Counted from the stretch's first letter, positions 52,900-63,300 are shown. The stretch: DNA of 64,000 nt from Jannaschia donghaensis (GCF_001403795.1 NZ_CXSU01000011.1:746247-810246), one strand, 5' to 3'. A program made the numbers and translations. Notes: a model not told the origin generated them from the letters alone.

Positions 52900-54513
52900 A
52901 TGCTCTGGTCGCTTTTCAAGATCCTCTTGTTCGTCGCGCTCGTCGCGGCGCTCGCTTACGGTGTGCAGTGGGTCTTGTCCCTGTCGGCGGACGCCACGAT
53001 CCGGTTCAACGATGTCGAATACGTTCTGCCGCCGCTGGTCCTGATCGTCGGAGCGCTGGCACTCATGCTGGTGCTGTGGGTGATTTTCAAGCTGACCGGT
53101 CTTTTGATCGCGACGCTGAAGTTCATCAACGGTGACGACACGGCCTTGGGCGCATATTTCGATCGCAACCGCGAACGAAAGGGTTACGCCGCCCTGTCCG
53201 ACAGCTTGATCGCGCTGGCTTCGGGTGAGGCGCGGGAAGCCGCTGCGAAAGCCCAGAAAGCCGAGAAATATCTCAACCGCCCCGAAGTCACGACGCTGAT
53301 CGTGGCGCAGGCGTCCGAAGCGGCCGGAGAGACGGCCCGCGCCACGGAAGCCTGGAAAACCCTCGTGACGCACGACCGGACCCGGTTCGTCGGCGTGCGC
53401 GGCCTGATGCGCCAGAAACTGGAGGCGGGGGATACCGAAACGGCGATGAAACTGGCCGAGAAGGCCTTCGCCCTCAAGCCGCGCCACGTCGAGACGCAGG
53501 ACACCCTGCTGCGCCTGCAAGCCCGCGACGAAAATTGGGATGGTGCGCGACGCGTCCTGTCCGCCAAGCTGAAGTCCGGCGATATGCCCAAGGACGTCTA
53601 CAAGCGCCGCGAGGCGGTCCTGTCGCTGGCGGACGCGCGCAACCAACTGGCCGACGGCAACGCCGACAAAGCCCGCGCCGAAATCCTGGAGGCGAACCGT
53701 CTGTCCCCCGAGCTGGTGCCGGCCGCCGTCATGGCCGCGCGTCTGCACATCGAAAGCGGCGAGAAGCGCAGGGCCGCCAAGGTGCTGAAGGCCGCGCGCC
53801 TGAAGACGCCGCACCCGGATCTGGCCGCCGCCTTTGCCGAGATCGAACCCGGCGAGACCCCGGACGCCCGGATCAAGCGGTTCCAGCCCTTTCTGAAAGT
53901 GGCTCCGCAGGCCAGCGAGTCGAAGCTTCTGGAAACGGAACTGTATCTTGCGGCCGAAGACTTTCCCGGCGCGCGGCGTGCCCTGGGCAAACTCTACGAG
54001 ACGGAACCGACGACCCGGTCGCTGACCCTGATGGCCGCGATCGAGCGGGGCGAGGGCGGATCGGAAGCGGTCGTGCGCGGCTGGCTGGCCAAGGCCATCA
54101 GCGCACCGCGCGGACCGCAGTGGATTTGCGATACATGCGGCACGGTCCACGCCGATTGGCTGCCGGTCTGCACAAGCTGCGAAGCCTTCGACAGTCTGTC
54201 CTGGACGGCTGCCCCCGTGGGTGCGACGCCCGCCAGCCTGCCGTCCGAGATGATGCCGCTGTTGATGGGCCCGACTCGCGCGGACGTCCCCGAGGCCGAA
54301 GTGCCGGAGGTTCTGGCCGAGGATATCGCCTTGGTCGAAGACACCAAACCGCAGACGCCGCGACCGCATGACGACTCGGTCGTTGTCGTCGAACTGGACG
54401 AGAAGGTCGGCGACGCGCCGGCCATGTCGGTGGGGGATGCGCCCGGTGTTTCGATCGATGACGTGGGCACGACGCGCGACGTCGGGTCCACAGCGACACC
54501 CCCCAGAAATTGA
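52900..54513 (+). CDS. hemY: HemY-type TPR membrane protein with C-terminal zinc ribbon
   Basis: The 537-residue protein has two N-terminal membrane helices (about 4-24 and 43-66) and a HemY_N segment (NGDDTALGAYFDRNRERKGYAALSDSLIALASGEA), then TPR-like helical repeats (about 100-390). Residues about 405-435 hold a four-cysteine module (WICDTCGTVHADWLPVCTSC), like the rubredoxin-type end of LapB. An acidic tail follows. The exact function is unproven. HemY is encoded next to heme-synthesis genes. It starts 8 bases after the mitofilin stop. Confidence 0.88.
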   Translation: MLWSLFKILLFVALVAALAYGVQWVLSLSADATIRFNDVEYVLPPLVLIVGALALMLVLWVIFKLTGLLIATLKFINGDDTALGAYFDRNRERKGYAALSDSLIALASGEAREAAAKAQKAEKYLNRPEVTTLIVAQASEAAGETARATEAWKTLVTHDRTRFVGVRGLMRQKLEAGDTETAMKLAEKAFALKPRHVETQDTLLRLQARDENWDGARRVLSAKLKSGDMPKDVYKRREAVLSLADARNQLADGNADKARAEILEANRLSPELVPAAVMAARLHIESGEKRRAAKVLKAARLKTPHPDLAAAFAEIEPGETPDARIKRFQPFLKVAPQASESKLLETELYLAAEDFPGARRALGKLYETEPTTRSLTLMAAIERGEGGSEAVVRGWLAKAISAPRGPQWICDTCGTVHADWLPVCTSCEAFDSLSWTAAPVGATPASLPSEMMPLLMGPTRADVPEAEVPEVLAEDIALVEDTKPQTPRPHDDSVVVVELDEKVGDAPAMSVGDAPGVSIDDVGTTRDVGSTATPPRN

Positions 54514-54568
54514 TCGCAATTCGGGGCTGGAAACGGCCCCGGACCCCTGCTAGGACGCCGCCACGGTC

Positions 54569-54641
54569 GCCGCTGTAGCTCAGCTGGTAGAGCACATCAT
54601 TCGTAATGATGGGGTCGGGGGTTCGAATCCCTTCAGCGGCA
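54569..54641 (+). tRNA. tRNA-Thr (CGT)
   Basis: The acceptor arms GCCGCTG and CAGCGGC pair fully. The D arm GCTC...GAGC and the anticodon arm CATCA-TTCGTAA-TGATG give anticodon CGT (reads ACG). The T arm holds GGTTCGAATCC. After the discriminator A the sequence is CCG, so the CCA end is not encoded. Confidence 0.96.
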
Positions 54642-54819
54642 CCGTAGATTCCCGAAGATACATCGAGCAGCCAATGCGGGCGTCCGCAGTGGGCTGGACT
54701 GGCGCGCATCGCGGCTCCCGATCACTCGTCTTAGGACCTGCGGGCACCCGCTTGTCCACGCCACATTGCGCATGCAGTTCAGGACGACCTCCGATTTGAT
54801 GTCGGGCGCGCCGTCACCA

Positions 54820-54855
54820 TAAAAAAGCCGCCGTCCGAATGCGTCGGGCGGCGGC
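54820..54855 (-). terminator. Intrinsic terminator of the histidine phosphatase gene
   Basis: On the minus strand GCCGCCGCCCGA and TCGGACGGCGGC pair over 11 of 12 positions around a 5-base loop and are followed by six T. It lies about 27 bases after the stop at 54882. The rest of the 54642-54881 gap shows no supported gene. Confidence 0.85.
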
Positions 54856-54881
54856 CATGATGGTCGTATCTCCGAAGCGGC

Positions 54882-55667
54882 TCAGTCGGCCGCAGTCTTG
54901 ACCACGTCGTCCGGGAAATGTCCGGCATCCGGTCCGGCCGACTTCAGCCGCAGATAGCCCAGAACACGGTTGTCGCGCTTGGGATCAACCACCAGAAGCT
55001 CACCTTCGTACACCCGGAACTCGGTCAATTCCTCGATGTTGGTGTAATGGGAGATGAGGAGGAGGGGGCCCGTCCCGTCGCTCCCGTCCCAATTGGTGAT
55101 GATCTGCCGCATTTCGGTGACGTTGGGCGCGCCCTGAAGCGAGAGCAGAAGGTTCAGCGCGGGCACGGTCTCGATCGGTTTACCCAGGAGCGCGGCGTCG
55201 TCGATCTCCAGCATCCCTTCGGACAGGGCGGCCAACGTCTCCTGATTGCGGCACCATTCGCTGACCATGATCCGCCCCGGGACGAGGCCATTGGCCACGA
55301 GCAGCACGCCGAGTTGGCGCATGCGCTCTTTCCCGTCCTCGGTCATCACGCGCTGATCGTCGCAATCCGTCGGGGCCACGTCGGACGCATCGCGCATCGA
55401 CCAATCCGTGGGCCCATGGCGCATCACAAGGACGATATCGTCGCGGAACAATTCATCCAGCATCTGCCACGGCTCGAAGCGCAGGACTTCGGTTACCGTT
55501 CTGTCCTGCGTTTCGGCGGGCATCGTGACCGACATCTCGCCGGTCAGGCCGGTGGTGCGCACGATTGCCCCGGTCATGTCGCCAACCAATCGCCCCTCCA
55601 GGTTCTGAGCGGTTGCGGTGAACGGCCCGACGACGAAAGTCGCTGCCAGGAGAAGGTGTCTTAGCAT
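54882..55667 (-). CDS. Exported histidine phosphatase family protein
   Basis: The 261-residue protein has a signal peptide (MLRHLLLAATFVVGPFTATA) and a histidine-phosphatase (phosphoglycerate mutase-like) domain. The catalytic RHG motif is IVLVMRHGPTDW (about residue 83), followed by VMVSEWCRNQETL-like SEWCRNQETL and the second catalytic histidine in LLISHYTNI. Location is periplasmic; the phosphate substrate is unknown. A terminator follows on the same strand. Confidence 0.88.
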   Translation of the reverse strand: MLRHLLLAATFVVGPFTATAQNLEGRLVGDMTGAIVRTTGLTGEMSVTMPAETQDRTVTEVLRFEPWQMLDELFRDDIVLVMRHGPTDWSMRDASDVAPTDCDDQRVMTEDGKERMRQLGVLLVANGLVPGRIMVSEWCRNQETLAALSEGMLEIDDAALLGKPIETVPALNLLLSLQGAPNVTEMRQIITNWDGSDGTGPLLLISHYTNIEELTEFRVYEGELLVVDPKRDNRVLGYLRLKSAGPDAGHFPDDVVKTAAD

Positions 55668-55770
55668 CTGGTGGTCCTTTATAACTCAAGCGAACCTAGC
55701 ATCGCCGCATCGAAAGTCCCGTCGGGGGAAAGCAGCGTGCGATCACGTTTTCGCGGGGTGTTCGGCCGGA

Positions 55771-56322
55771 TCAAAGATCGCGGGCCAGAACCTCAGCCAG
55801 CTGCTGCCAGGCCGCTTCGTGCGCGGCGATGATCGCCGTATAGCTGTCCAGATCGATCACCGGCGCGCTGATGGCGAAATTGCCCACGCTGTCGCGCCCG
55901 ACCTCGGATTTCATCGCATATGTTCCGGTCAGAAGAAGGATGCTGTTTGACTGCACGATCATGTCGTCGACGAAGATCGAGACCTCGACTTCCGGAAACC
56001 CGGAAAGCGGCCAAGGCTCGGCGGCGACGCGGGCATCGGTGATGGTGTTGAGATGACGCGTCAACGCGCCTTGCATCGCCCGGTCTGGCAGATCGGCCCA
56101 AAGCTTGTCGGTGTCGGTCGTCAGGCTTCCGTCGGGCTGCTGGATCGGAATTTCCTGGTTGATCGCGTATTCCGGGATCGAGATCTCGTTGACCTGCACG
56201 GTCTGTGCGCGGACGTTCACGCGCACTTCGGATTGCGTGGCCGGCGGGGCGAAATACTGGGTCTGCCCGCAGGCAGCCAGGATCAGAAGCAGCGGGGCGA
56301 GGCGGGCGGGCAGAGAAGTCAT
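55771..56322 (-). CDS. pqiC: PqiC/YmbA-type lipoprotein (membrane-integrity transporter subunit)
   Basis: The 183-residue lipoprotein has lipobox LAAC and a mature domain YFAPPATQSEVRVNVRAQTVQVNEISIPEYA...LWADLPDRAMQGALTRHLN, typical of the ABC-transporter auxiliary/PqiC family. In E. coli PqiC is the outer-membrane partner of PqiB. AGGA about 9 bases upstream supports the ATG at 56322; a TTG at 56328 overlapping the pqiB stop is an alternative. It is the last gene of the tamB-pqiA-pqiA-pqiB-pqiC run. Confidence 0.85.
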   Translation of the reverse strand: MTSLPARLAPLLLILAACGQTQYFAPPATQSEVRVNVRAQTVQVNEISIPEYAINQEIPIQQPDGSLTTDTDKLWADLPDRAMQGALTRHLNTITDARVAAEPWPLSGFPEVEVSIFVDDMIVQSNSILLLTGTYAMKSEVGRDSVGNFAISAPVIDLDSYTAIIAAHEAAWQQLAEVLARDL

Positions 56323-56324
56323 GA

Positions 56325-59069
56325 TCAACGTCCTAGCAGCAGGGAGTTCGGGTTGCGTTCGATTGTCCGCGACAGTGATGAGACGTCGTCGGCTGCGCGC
56401 GTGGCGGCCCGCAGCGCCTGGTAGAGTTCGGTGTTCACCCGACTGCCCTCGCCATAGGTGCTCAGCACGCCGGTGGCCTCACGGGTCAGGGCCTGAAGGC
56501 GGTTCACCAGTGCCGGCAGATCCTGCGCCGACGCGCGGATGCTGTCGGCTGCTCCGGAGGCGGAGCGCAGCGTGGAATTAAGGGTATCGAGCGTTCCACC
56601 CGTCCGCACCGTCTCGATCGTCAGGCGAAGCTCCTCTAGCGTGTCGGCCAGCACGACGGGCACATCGCCCGCTTCGTCCGAGGACAGGAACGCATCCGCC
56701 GTGGTCATCAGGTCCGTGGCAGCATTCACCAGTTCGTCCAGCGCCAGCTCGTTGGCCTTGCCCGACAACACATTCAGGTTCGCGCCCAGCGTCTCGGCTT
56801 GGGTCAGGACACGCTCGGTCGCGGCGGTGATGCGGGGCAGGTTCTCGGTGCCCGCCGCGATGCTGGTCGCCGCCTGCGATGCCGCCTCCAGCGCGACGGT
56901 CAGCGCTGCGACGGCCCCCTGGCGCGTAATCTCGGCGGTGATGGTCCGCACTTCGCCGGTGACTTCGCTGAGGTTGGAAAGCATCGTCTCGACCTCCGGA
57001 GAGGTGATAAGGTCGCGGCCGCCTTCCAGAAGGCCGCGCGCCGCGCCGGGCAATGCCTGCGTGTCGGCGGAGGCCAAAAGCGCGTCGGCCGCGGCGACCA
57101 CACCGTCGATCTGGCGGCGCAGGCTTTCCAAATCTGCAGTGCCGGCGGCGACGTTGTCGGCCGTCGCCTCGATCGAGGTCAACGCACGGGTCACCGTCTC
57201 GGCGATGGCGGTGCCCTCAAACGGGGCGACAAGGGCGCGCACGTCCGCCGTGACCCGCGCAACGTCCGCCAGGATCGCATCCAGTTCCGGCCCGTTCACC
57301 AGGTCGGCGGCCCCCGATAGCGTGTCGCGTGCAAGGCCGGGGATCTCTTGCGTGGCGGGATCGTTGAGAAGCGTGCTCGTCCCCTCCAGCGTGGTCTGGG
57401 CGGCGGCGGTCAACGCGCCCAGGTTTTGCGTGCCTGCTGCGATATTGTCTGCGGCGGCCGTCGCCGCGACCAGGGCCGCGTCCAGCGTCTGGATCATCTC
57501 TCGCTCGGCGATGGACTGGGTGATGCCGCGCAAATCGCCGGTGATCGTTTCGATGTCGAGGAGGACCGAAGCCACCTGCGGCGAGGAGATGATGCTGCGC
57601 CCGTCCCGGACCAGGCCGCGCCCGTCTTCCAGAAGGGCCAGAACCTCGCCCGGAATTGCGCGCGTGGCGTCGTCCCCGGCGATCCGGTTCACGTTGTTCA
57701 GCAGGTCGGTGGCTGCCGCCAGCAGCTCCTCGATCGGCAGATCGTTGATCCGTGTCAGGACCGATTCCGCACTGCTTGTCAGCCCCTCGATGTCCGAATC
57801 GACGGTGGGGATCAGCGGGTTGGCGGCGATCCCGATTTGCAGACGCTGTTCGCCCACGGCGTCAGGATCGTTCACCAGATCGATGGCAAGATCGCCCCCC
57901 AGAAGCGACGTCGATACGAGCTTGGCCCGCATGCCCGCCACAACCAGGGAGTCGATGAAGTCGATCGCGGTCAGGTCGTTTCCGACCTGGTCCAGACCCA
58001 TCTTCGCCGGTTGAAGCGCCATGACGGCCAGCAGTTCGACCTGGCCATTGGGGCTGTCGGGCCGGATGAAGCCTGTGATTTCCGCAACGGTCCCGACGGT
58101 CACGCCCTGATAGCGGACGAGCGCGCCTTGGACCAAACCGGAAGCCGCCGTCGGAAAGATGGCGGACAGACGAACGGTTCGGTTCGTCGGCGTCTCGAAC
58201 GTCGAGACGCGGGCTGAATCCTCGTCCTCGAAGATATTGTAGACATAGCCGGTTCCGATCGCCTCCCCGCCCGAGATCAGCGTGTCGAAATTTACCCCAC
58301 CCTCCAGGATCGACGCGATCGACCCGATCCTCAGGTCGACGCCGCCGGCCCCGATCGTGGCGGACACGCCCGACGCATCCCAGAACCGCGTCGCGGTGGA
58401 CAATTGCCGGTCGTAGGGCGCGCGGACGAAGGCATCCACCCGGACCTCGGTGCCGTCGGTGGTCAGGCGCGGGGCCGCAACTTCGCCCACTTCGATCCCG
58501 CGGTACAGGATCGGGGCGCCAGGACCCAAGCGACTGCTGTCCTTGGCGCGCAGGACGATCGCCGTTCCGTCGACCCCCGGCGGCACGACGGGCGCGCGTT
58601 CGTCACCGGCGAAAACCGTCCGCGCGTTGCCCAGTTGATTGTCCCACGTTCCTTCGATGTAGGTCCCCGACAGGATCGTATTCAGCCCCTGAACGCCGCG
58701 CGCGCTGACTTCGGGCTGGACCACCCAGAACGATGCGTCGCCGTCGAGATAGGGCGCGATCTCCTTGTTGACGCGGATATAGACGTTCACCTGCTTCAAA
58801 TCGCTGGTGAAGCCGATGTCCTCCACCACGCCGACGGTGACTTCGCGGTAACGCAGCGTGGTCTGACCGGCCGTGACGCCCGACGCATCCGGAAAGGCGA
58901 TCTCGATCAGGATCCCGCGTTCGGACCAGGACTGATAGGCAATGCCTAGGGCGATAACGATGGCGAGGATCGGGACAAGCCAGACGGCACTGATCATGCC
59001 CCGGCGTTTGCGGCCTTTGGGTTCGGCCACCGGCTTGGCAGGGGTCGTTGGATTGGAACTATCGCTCAT
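56325..59069 (-). CDS. pqiB: PqiB-type MCE-domain protein with extended helical repeats
   Basis: The 914-residue protein has one N-terminal membrane helix (about 25-45) and three MCE/MlaD domains (about 49-140, 160-265 and 290-400; e.g. LRYREVTVGVVEDIGF, ILYRGIEVGEVAAP, VRYQGVTVGTVAEI). E. coli PqiB (about 546 residues) is much shorter. The extra C-terminal half is alpha-helical and repetitive: units of about 105 residues recur with IPG.AR/VL..G..L, SPEV...L and NIAAGT.NL. MCE rings with long helices form tunnels for lipid movement across the periplasm, so the extra length may matter for span. The start overlaps the pqiA stop. Confidence 0.9.
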   Translation of the reverse strand: MSDSSNPTTPAKPVAEPKGRKRRGMISAVWLVPILAIVIALGIAYQSWSERGILIEIAFPDASGVTAGQTTLRYREVTVGVVEDIGFTSDLKQVNVYIRVNKEIAPYLDGDASFWVVQPEVSARGVQGLNTILSGTYIEGTWDNQLGNARTVFAGDERAPVVPPGVDGTAIVLRAKDSSRLGPGAPILYRGIEVGEVAAPRLTTDGTEVRVDAFVRAPYDRQLSTATRFWDASGVSATIGAGGVDLRIGSIASILEGGVNFDTLISGGEAIGTGYVYNIFEDEDSARVSTFETPTNRTVRLSAIFPTAASGLVQGALVRYQGVTVGTVAEITGFIRPDSPNGQVELLAVMALQPAKMGLDQVGNDLTAIDFIDSLVVAGMRAKLVSTSLLGGDLAIDLVNDPDAVGEQRLQIGIAANPLIPTVDSDIEGLTSSAESVLTRINDLPIEELLAAATDLLNNVNRIAGDDATRAIPGEVLALLEDGRGLVRDGRSIISSPQVASVLLDIETITGDLRGITQSIAEREMIQTLDAALVAATAAADNIAAGTQNLGALTAAAQTTLEGTSTLLNDPATQEIPGLARDTLSGAADLVNGPELDAILADVARVTADVRALVAPFEGTAIAETVTRALTSIEATADNVAAGTADLESLRRQIDGVVAAADALLASADTQALPGAARGLLEGGRDLITSPEVETMLSNLSEVTGEVRTITAEITRQGAVAALTVALEAASQAATSIAAGTENLPRITAATERVLTQAETLGANLNVLSGKANELALDELVNAATDLMTTADAFLSSDEAGDVPVVLADTLEELRLTIETVRTGGTLDTLNSTLRSASGAADSIRASAQDLPALVNRLQALTREATGVLSTYGEGSRVNTELYQALRAATRAADDVSSLSRTIERNPNSLLLGR

Positions 59070-59719
59070 GACGGGGTCTCATCGGAAAGGGTCTCGATCT
59101 CGTCCCAGATGCGGCGGCTGTCGAAACTCAGCGCTGAAAGCATCGTGAACACGACCGAAAGGGCAAAGCAAACCGCGGCGATGCCCGGATTGATCGTGGC
59201 GAGAAGGTTGAATTGTACCAGCGCGACCAGGATGGCAACGACGAACACGTCGATCATCGACCACCGTCCGATCCATTCGACGGCTTCATACAGATGCAGA
59301 AGGCGCTTGGGTTTGATACCATGCGGCTTTCTGACGGCATAGGCCAGATAGCCGATCGCGACGAATTTTCCGACCGGAATGACGACCGATGCAAAGAAGA
59401 CGATCCCTGCCACCGCATAGGCATGGTGGTGGATCAGTTCGATGACCCCGCCGACGATCGTCGCCTCGGACGCGCGGCCGACGGTCTTGGTGATCAGCAT
59501 CGGATAAAGATTGGCAGGGATATAGAACAACATCCCAACCAGCGCCCAGGCCCAGACCCGCTGAAGCGATGTCCGGTCCCGGCTTTCAAGCGCGCCGCCG
59601 CACCGCGCGCAGATCTCCGTTTCCATCGGCCAGACGCGGGTACAGTGACGGCAGCCCACAAGCCCCGCATCCCGCGCCGTGAGGGCGTTCAGCTTTTCGC
59701 GCTGTCCAGTGCCGACCAT
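59066..59719 (-). CDS. pqiA: Paraquat-inducible protein A domain protein (second half)
   Basis: The 217-residue membrane protein has a four-cysteine zinc-ribbon at the N-terminus (CRHCTRVWPMETEICARCGG), then about four membrane helices (near 53-72, 85-115, 135-165 and 170-195) with LVGMLFYIPANLYPMLITKT and SMIDVFVVAILVALVQF. E. coli PqiA contains two such units fused; here each is a separate gene. It overlaps the upstream unit by 31 bases and pqiB by 4. Confidence 0.9.
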   Translation of the reverse strand: MVGTGQREKLNALTARDAGLVGCRHCTRVWPMETEICARCGGALESRDRTSLQRVWAWALVGMLFYIPANLYPMLITKTVGRASEATIVGGVIELIHHHAYAVAGIVFFASVVIPVGKFVAIGYLAYAVRKPHGIKPKRLLHLYEAVEWIGRWSMIDVFVVAILVALVQFNLLATINPGIAAVCFALSVVFTMLSALSFDSRRIWDEIETLSDETPS

Positions 59720-60306
59720 ATCGAATGCTTGCTCATCTGTGTGTCTTTGAGGGCCGTTATGAAGACGATAAGGGCGAACGACCAGAACGCCGGTCCCATC
59801 GACAGGGTGGCGAGGTCCGCCAACTTGACCAGGGCCACGGCCACGCCGACCATGAAGATCTCGGCCATGGCCCAGGGTTTAAGGATTTCCGCCCATCGCA
59901 GGGCAAAGGCGGCACCGGGCAGGGGGGCGCGGTCGATCGACAGCGGCCCCAAGGCCCATAGGATCGTGCCCAGCCGGGCGACCGGCAGGATGATGACGAA
60001 GAATGCGACCGCGATCGACAGGGGGGCCATGACGCCCTGTGAAAAGCTCATCACCGTCTCGAAGACCGACGCGCGGCTGGTGAAGACGCCGTTGCGCAAC
60101 TGCAGGAACGGATAGAACACCACGATCGTCATCAGGATCAGGGCCGTCGCCGCCAGGACGACGATCCGCACGATGGCTTCGGGCCGCCCGACGGCGATCA
60201 CGGTGGCACAGCGGACGCAGCGCAGGCGGGTATCGACCTCGACGTCCCCGATCTCGTGCAGGGCATCGCAGACGGGGCAGCAGACCAGATCTTCCGATGC
60301 CTCCAT
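59689..60306 (-). CDS. pqiA: Paraquat-inducible protein A domain protein (first half)
   Basis: The 205-residue membrane protein has an N-terminal zinc-ribbon (CCPVCDALHE..., LRCVRCATVIA) and about four helices, with IVVFYPFLQLRNG and WAMAEIFMVGVAVALVKLADLA, typical of the PqiA unit. The ATG at 60306 is preferred; a TTG at 60312 overlapping the tamB stop is possible. Together with the next gene it reconstitutes a full two-unit PqiA. Confidence 0.9.
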   Translation of the reverse strand: MEASEDLVCCPVCDALHEIGDVEVDTRLRCVRCATVIAVGRPEAIVRIVVLAATALILMTIVVFYPFLQLRNGVFTSRASVFETVMSFSQGVMAPLSIAVAFFVIILPVARLGTILWALGPLSIDRAPLPGAAFALRWAEILKPWAMAEIFMVGVAVALVKLADLATLSMGPAFWSFALIVFITALKDTQMSKHSIWSALDSAKS

Positions 60307-60308
60307 CC

Positions 60309-63300
60309 TCAATAATCCTTTTCGTAGAACAGGCCGAGCGATCCGCTGCCCTCGGCCCCGGCGGAGCCGCGCACCGTCAGGTTGGGCGTCACGTCGAGGT
60401 TCAGACTGATCGTCGCCTCGCCATCCTGATTGATCTGCACGTCCGTATAGACATTGTCGGAGACGTATTTGCCCGCCCGCAGCGCGACGTTGCCGTTTTC
60501 GTCGGTCGTCACGTCAAGGTCGTCCAATCCGGCACTTCCGCGCAGGTTGTCCAACAGACCGCCGCTGCCGCGACCGGCCAGGACGGCGATGGAATTGGCC
60601 AGCTGAAGCGCCTGAAGCGGCGAGAGTTGATCCAGGCCCCGGCCAAAGAAGATCTGCGCGACGATCTCTTCCTGCGGGACATCGGGCGTGGATTCGAACG
60701 TGACCTCGATGGCGTCGGCGGGGCCTTCGACGACGATGGCGGCCTCGATGGTGTCGGTCTGCGTCACGGCCACAAGGCGGATGTACGGGGTCAGCCCCCC
60801 CTGGAAGCTGACCCGTCCTTCGTCCAGGTCGAACCGCTGCTCCAGAATATCCAGGCGCCCACGGACAAGTTCGAACCCGCCCGCGGTGATCGGATTGGCC
60901 GTCGTCCCCGAAAGGCGCAAAGTCCCGCCCAATTCGGCATCCAGACCGCGCCCGCGGATGAAGATGCGGCCCGGCGCGTTGATCGTCAGATCCAGCCCGT
61001 AGACCGGTCCACCGCCCCCGCCGTTTTCATCCGCGACCGCTTCGCTTCCGTCCACCGTCTGGCCCGCGCGGGCCAGGGTGCGCTGCACCGGGCGTGGGCT
61101 GCGGATGTGTTCGATGGAGGGCAGGTCGCCGATGGCCGTCAGGCCCGACGATGGGACCGAGATTTCCGCGCCGTCGATGGTAATTGCCCCGGAAATGTTC
61201 GCCCCGCCGGTCAGCGGCCCGGCGATGCGCAGGGTCCCGTCCACGTCTGCGGTATAGAGAGACGGATCTTCCAGCTCGATGTCGAAATCCACCCCGAGGT
61301 TTGCATCGAAACCGTCCGACAGGGCCACCGGCCCCTCGACGGCGATCCGCCCGCCGGATTGCGGGGATGCCGTCAGCGCGACCTGCGCGGTCCCACCCCG
61401 AAGCTGAACCGTGGCATCGATGTTTTCCAAGCCATTCTGAATCGACGGGATCGACAGGGCCGCGTCCGATGTCGTGATCGTTCCCGTGACGGCATCCAGC
61501 CCCGGCGCGCCGTTCACGTCCAGGTCGAACCGGGCGACACCGGCCAGGCGGCGCGGGGCCAGCGCCCCGTTCGCCAACCCCAGCGGGGCGGAGCCGTCGA
61601 CCGACAGGTTCAGCGTGCCATCGGTGCGGACATCGCCGACCACGGTGGCCGTCGTGCCTGCGGGTCCGCCCAGATCGATGTCGATGGCCCAGGCCTCGCC
61701 GCGTTGCTGCGCCGTGCCCGCGACCCGCAGGGGCCCCGAGATGTCGGGCACAAGCGGTCCGATATCCGGCACGGCCAGCGTGAACTCCGCCTGCGGTGCC
61801 GGGCCGGTCAGAACGCCGTTCGCGACCAGCGTGGCACCCAGCGGTCCGCCCGCGTCCACGTCCACGGCCCAATTGCCGCCTTGCTGGAACACGCGGCCAG
61901 TGGCGCGCAACGCCCCGGACAGGCCGGGCGCGAAGGGCGCGACGTTGCCAACGTTCAGCCGGAAATCCAGATCGGCGTCCGGTCCGGTCGCCACACCATC
62001 GACGCTGGCCGAAATCGCCTGGGCCCCGTCCACGTCCGCCGAAACCTCGAACTGGCCGTCGACCTGCCGCGCGGTAACGTCATAGTTGAGCGGACCCCGC
62101 AATTGCGGGGCCAATCGTCCCGCATCGGGGATCTGACCACGCGCCACGATGGTCGGCGCGCCGTCCACCAGATCGACGGTCGCGTCGATGGTCGCGGCGT
62201 AGGGCCCGGTTCCGTCCACGTCGATTGTCACTCCGGTGTCGGTCTGCACCGCCCGTCCGGTCACCGACAGACCGCCCGGCACGGGGGCAAGGGGGCTGAG
62301 ATCATCGATGTCAGCCGTGAAATCGACGGCCAAGGGCGATTGTGTCAGGACGCTCTGTGCCGTGACCCGTGCATTGTAGGGGCCGCGCAGGTCCACATCG
62401 GCGGTCCAGTCCTCTCCCTGCTTCGCGACGGCCCCGTCCAGGTCCAGTCGGCCCTCGATCCCGGCCACGAAATCCGACACCTGCGGGACCGTGCCCGCGA
62501 ATTCGATCCGCGCGTCCGCGCCGGTCAGGGGGCCCTTGGTGCGCAGGGTGATGCCGGCGGGCGCGTCCACGGCGGCATCGATGTCCCACTGACCACCGAT
62601 CTGGGCAAGCGTGCCGCGAAGCGCGACCGGGCCGTTCATCGCTTCGATATCGGCAAGGGCGGGGACGGGGGCGGTCAGATCGGGCAGATCGGCGGTGAAG
62701 TCGATTTTCGGCGCGGGGCCAGTGACGGGTCCATTGACCGTCGCGGTCAGGTCGTAAGGGCCCGAGGCGTCGGCGTCGAGCGACCAGACACCGCCCGTCG
62801 AAAACGCGCGCCCCGAAACGGCGACGCCGCCCGGTATGCCGGAGGCGAAGGGTTCGATCTGCGGGACCGTGGCCGAAAACTGCACGTCCGGCGTTTCTCC
62901 CGTCAGAGTTCCGCTGGCCGAGACGGTAATGCCTTCGGGGGCCAGCGCGTCGAGTGTACCTTGCCAGATCCCGTCTTCCGTCTGATCGGCCTGGACCGCC
63001 AGATCGATCGCGCCGTCCAGGCGCGGATCGATGCGCGTGCCGTCCTCGATCCGGACTGTCAGATCCGCGTTCGAGCGTTCGCCCTGCAGGTAGGGCGGCG
63101 AGTCTTCGGACAAAAGCCGGACGGACCCTGACGTCGTCAGGTGGTCGTTCGACAGGCGAAGCGAATCTACGAATGTCCCGTCGACGGTCCGGCGGGTCGC
63201 GATCGCCAGCGTCGTTTCCCCTTCCAGCAGGGCATCGGCCTGCGCGATGTCGAGCGCAAGGTCCTGCGTGACGGCCTGCAGGTTCAAATCGAACGTCCCC

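Noticed and set aside
54656-54840. Open minus-strand stretch containing GDGAPDIKSEVVLNCM before tRNA-Thr
   Set aside because: It reads through the phosphatase terminator, has no ribosome site and matches no family I know. Left as unassigned intergenic DNA.
55745-55773. TGATCC on the minus strand overlapping the pqiC stop, upstream of the histidine phosphatase
   Set aside because: At the correct spacing there is no TA-type -10 box (AACGT).
60297-63131. A 944-codon open frame on the + strand opposite tamB
   Set aside because: It mirrors the repetitive codons of tamB, has no domain and crosses the pqiA/tamB junction. TamB is clearly the real gene.
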